Shown here: positions 13,595 to 15,410 of the stretch, one piece after another
Layout: each line of letters opens with the position of its first letter
How positions within the stretch are numbered: position 1 is the first letter of the stretch
From: JAAYEL01 sp964344625
Lineage (GTDB): Bacteria > Bacillota > Clostridia > Tissierellales > Peptoniphilaceae
DNA: 15,410 nucleotides
Direction: 5' to 3'
Assembly: GCA_964344625.1 (NCBI GenBank)
Contig: CAYFNZ010000028.1
Span: forward strand, 1 to 15,410
The notes under the pieces: model-generated
What the model was told of the DNA's origin: nothing
The model's database searches: none
The model's input: the letters and a program-made list of their open reading frames with translations, nothing else
Translations under genes and position numbers: made by a program

Positions 13595-14596
13595 TTAAGC
13601 TTGCCAAGGCACTACATCTTTTACCGCTTCTTTAAGACTTATTTCCTTATCTTCATTGTCAATGTCGATTAGGGTATACCTATTATTGCCCATATTTAAC
13701 TCTTTCATATAGCTTAGTTGACGGTGACCATGCCTTGATTGAATTCTTTCTACGAGCGCCTTCTTGTCCTCATCTTCAAGGGCATATACTAGGTCTACAG
13801 AAGCTGAATCTATAGCTAAGATATCTAAGGAAGCAAGAATCCCAATATTTGGTGTAACAACTGGCTCTGCATTCACCCCTTCACAGTCACAAGATACAGA
13901 CATATTTCTCAAGACATTTACATAAGATACCTTGTCACCAAAGTAATCTATGGTAGCCTTTGTTGATTCTGTTATCCTTTCCATCAACTCTTCCTTGGAA
14001 ATGTCCCATTGATTGTCTTGGCCTGGTGTAGTATGAATCATTTTCTTGCCAATTCTTCCATCAGCACAGCCAATTCCAATGTTTTTGTTAGATCCTCCAA
14101 AGCCACCTTGAACATGCCCTTTAAAATGTGTTAAGACCAATAAAGAATCATAGTCTATTAGGCTCTTTCCAACATACATCTTGTCAAACCACTTGCCACC
14201 TTCAACTGGTAGGGTAGTTGTTCCCTCATCATCTGTAATATCAACTGGGCAAAATGTCCAACCATTGACCTTAAGGGTTTGCCTATGTAAATCTGTAGTA
14301 TACCTATCTCCCTCATAATAGGTATTTGTTTCTATGATGCTTGCATTTGGCAAGTCATTATTTATCAATTCCTTAACCCAAGAGCTGGGAATGATATTGG
14401 GGCCATTTTTTTCACCTGTGTGAAGTTTAACAGCTAACTTGCCTTCAAGATTTTCTAGCACCCTAGCAGTGATTTTCCTAAGTCCTTGTGGAGAAAGGTC
14501 TCTTGTAAAATACACTACTGAGCTATCCCCTGTCCTTTCATCAAAAGGAAGATAAACTTCGCCGCCAATACCTGGCTTCTTATTTTTATCAGTCAT
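13595..14596 (-). CDS. DUF362 domain protein without ferredoxin insert
   Basis: A 333-residue cytoplasmic protein of the DUF362 family, whose biochemical role is not established. Family landmarks are a KLHTGE segment near 57-62, THFKGHVQGGFGGSNKNIGIGCADGRIGK around 156-184 (Cys177), the SCDCEG motif (Cys236 and Cys238) and the segment PNIGILASLDILAIDSASVDLV near 249-270. Many relatives carry an additional 4Fe-4S ferredoxin unit (CxxCxxCxxxC). None is present here, so only four scattered cysteines remain (116, 177, 236, 238), and these could still form a metal site. The start at 14594-14596 is chosen because GGAGG precedes it by six bases. An ATG four codons upstream overlaps that same ribosome site and has none of its own. 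Flanking terminators and a candidate promoter suggest a monocistronic gene. No signal peptide is seen. Confidence 0.85.
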   Translation of the reverse strand: MTDKNKKPGIGGEVYLPFDERTGDSSVVYFTRDLSPQGLRKITARVLENLEGKLAVKLHTGEKNGPNIIPSSWVKELINNDLPNASIIETNTYYEGDRYTTDLHRQTLKVNGWTFCPVDITDDEGTTTLPVEGGKWFDKMYVGKSLIDYDSLLVLTHFKGHVQGGFGGSNKNIGIGCADGRIGKKMIHTTPGQDNQWDISKEELMERITESTKATIDYFGDKVSYVNVLRNMSVSCDCEGVNAEPVVTPNIGILASLDILAIDSASVDLVYALEDEDKKALVERIQSRHGHRQLSYMKELNMGNNRYTLIDIDNEDKEISLKEAVKDVVPWQA

Positions 14597-14600
14597 AGCA

Positions 14601-14605
14601 CCCTC
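14601..14605 (-). promoter_or_regulatory. Ribosome binding site deciding the DUF362 start
   Basis: GGAGG (within GGAGGG, complement of 14601-14606) lies at proper spacing for the ATG at 14594-14596. The alternative ATG at 14606-14608 physically overlaps it, so the shorter reading frame is preferred. Confidence 0.65.
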
Positions 14606-14625
14606 CATTATTATTTTCTACTTAT

Positions 14626-14634
14626 ATTTTAACA
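14626..14634 (-). promoter_or_regulatory. Candidate extended -10 promoter of the DUF362 gene
   Basis: On the minus strand TGTTAAAAT (complement of 14626-14634) matches TGnTATAAT in all but one position. It lies 30 bases upstream of the chosen start codon. No good -35 is visible at the expected distance, and the surroundings are A/T-rich. Confidence 0.4.
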
Positions 14635-14654
14635 TATAATAAAAATCTTTACTT

Positions 14655-14682
14655 AAAAAGGGCTGAATTTTCAGCCCTTTTT
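14655..14682 (-). terminator. Terminator of the glucosaminidase gene
   Basis: Thirteen-base arms AAAAAGGGCTGAA (14655-14667) and its complement (14670-14682) with a two-base centre form a strong hairpin with a T run on either strand. It lies 26 bases after the stop codon of the leftward wall-hydrolase gene. Confidence 0.85.
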
Positions 14683-14708
14683 ACTCTTATAAAGCATTCC
14701 TGCCTTTA

Positions 14709-15410
14709 TTAGTCATATTGAGTTAAATTGTATAATTCAATAATTTGATTTAATAAGATATTGTATCTAGGATCTGTAGCGTATCTTCCTGTTAGATATG
14801 CTGTTGCATCCTTGTAAGACTTAGTAGCAGATCTTCTTACACCATAATAATACTTGTAATTCCATCTAGATGGGTCATTATTAGCAGTTAAAAGAGCTAC
14901 ATAGTCTAGCATAGATTCTCTTATGCTTGGATATTTTTTGAAGTGAGAATATTCATGATACTTATCATTTCCGTCATATTCAAAAGCATCCATTACAACA
15001 TATTGGCCATTGTAGTGCCCCTTAATACCAAATAAATTATTGATATCAGATTGTGATAACCAAGATGTACCATAGCCTGTTTCTAAGATACTTTGAGCTA
15101 TCATTACTGATGCATATAAGTCATTTTCTCTGGCTAATACTCTTGCAGTTGGTCCAATCCTATCGATATAGGCTTGTTTTGGAGAAACGCTTGGTTTACC
15201 AGTTTCTGGTATTGAAAGTGGTGAGTAAAAGTCAGCAGCTGTATAAGCTTGTCTATTGTTGTAGGTAAATCTAATCCAGCTTCCTTCTTTAACACCCTTT
15301 ATTGTTGCTCCTTGGGCAATTAAACCAACTATTTCTGAATTTGTTGAAGGTTCACTTCTTACATTAACTGCATAGTCAGCTATATAGCTTGCTTCTTTGT
15401 CGTTCAGTGG
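14709..15410 (-). CDS. SH3-domain cell-wall hydrolase, glucosaminidase family (partial, C-terminal 233 residues)
   Basis: The reading frame stays open to the right edge, so the amino end, including any signal peptide, lies outside the window. Visible residues 9-65 form a bacterial SH3 domain (YAVNVRSEPSTNSEIVGLIAQGATIKG, then SWIRFTYNNRQAY), a wall-binding module. After a short Pro/Ser-rich linker, residues 79-233 are a glucosaminidase domain of the FlgJ/AcmA type, which cuts the glycan strand of peptidoglycan. The motif SVMIAQSILETGYGTS carries the probable catalytic Glu110. NNLFGIKG, the FKKYPSIRESMLDYV segment and the YATDPRYNILLNQII end are also typical. The Met at 15102-15104 lies in the middle of the catalytic helix and is not the start. 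The full protein is presumably secreted and acts in wall turnover or cell separation. Confidence 0.9.
   Translation of the reverse strand, partial: PLNDKEASYIADYAVNVRSEPSTNSEIVGLIAQGATIKGVKEGSWIRFTYNNRQAYTAADFYSPLSIPETGKPSVSPKQAYIDRIGPTARVLARENDLYASVMIAQSILETGYGTSWLSQSDINNLFGIKGHYNGQYVVMDAFEYDGNDKYHEYSHFKKYPSIRESMLDYVALLTANNDPSRWNYKYYYGVRRSATKSYKDATAYLTGRYATDPRYNILLNQIIELYNLTQYD

Noticed and set aside
14709..15104. A 131-residue glucosaminidase starting at the Met at 15104
   Set aside because: The frame is open further upstream, encoding the rest of the catalytic helix and an SH3 domain up to the window edge, so this Met is internal.
1..15410. CRISPR arrays, tRNA or rRNA genes, transposases, phage genes or toxin-antitoxin pairs
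   Set aside because: No regularly spaced repeats, structured RNA gene, transposase motif or paired small ORFs were found on reading both strands.

Overview
The window reads as low-GC Gram-positive chromosome from an anaerobic, non-sporulating coccus-type Firmicute. Tissierellia/Peptoniphilaceae, for example an Anaerococcus relative, is my best guess. The basis is A/T-rich coding sequence, strong AGGAGG ribosome sites, a PrsA-type foldase lipoprotein, Gram-positive operon order and a secreted SH3-glucosaminidase. The genus is inference and was not tested by any search.

Positions 1-8686 hold a leftward (minus-strand) housekeeping array, in transcription order glmU, prs, pth, mfd, prsA-like foldase, hup, guaA. 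The first five are tightly packed, with gaps of 11 nt or less or overlaps, and probably form one operon from a promoter near 8707-8735. hup has its own strong promoter (1446-1473) and a hairpin terminator. guaA follows that hairpin with almost no space for a promoter and ends in a terminator that begins at its own stop codon. The order matches the conserved Firmicute glmU-prs-pth-mfd cluster, but the sporulation-linked genes often found there (spoVG, spoVT, ctc/fin) are absent.

murC (8799-10181) is divergent from glmU across 112 bases and ends in a clear terminator. A run of exactly 100 N (10250-10349) follows, which is a scaffold gap. After it come a uracil permease gene (uraA type) with a structured leader and a small stand-alone BFD-like [2Fe-2S] protein. 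A long inverted repeat serves as terminator between the latter and a convergent gene.

Positions 12067-15410 are leftward again: a MATE-family efflux transporter, a DUF362 protein without the ferredoxin insert, and the C-terminal 233 residues of a cell-wall hydrolase (SH3b plus glucosaminidase) that runs off the right edge. These are separated by terminators and look like single-gene units.

Functionally, the left half links precursor supply (PRPP from Prs, GMP from GuaA, amino-sugar acetylation by GlmU, MurC ligation) with translation and repair upkeep (Pth, Mfd, HU) and protein secretion (foldase). No phage, transposon, CRISPR array, tRNA or rRNA is visible. I did not find an obviously new multi-gene system. 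The most unusual points are a GlmU whose uridylyltransferase half is short and lacks its catalytic motifs, a GMP synthase without its glutaminase domain, a hairpin that seems to stand between guaA and any promoter, and the structured uraA leader.
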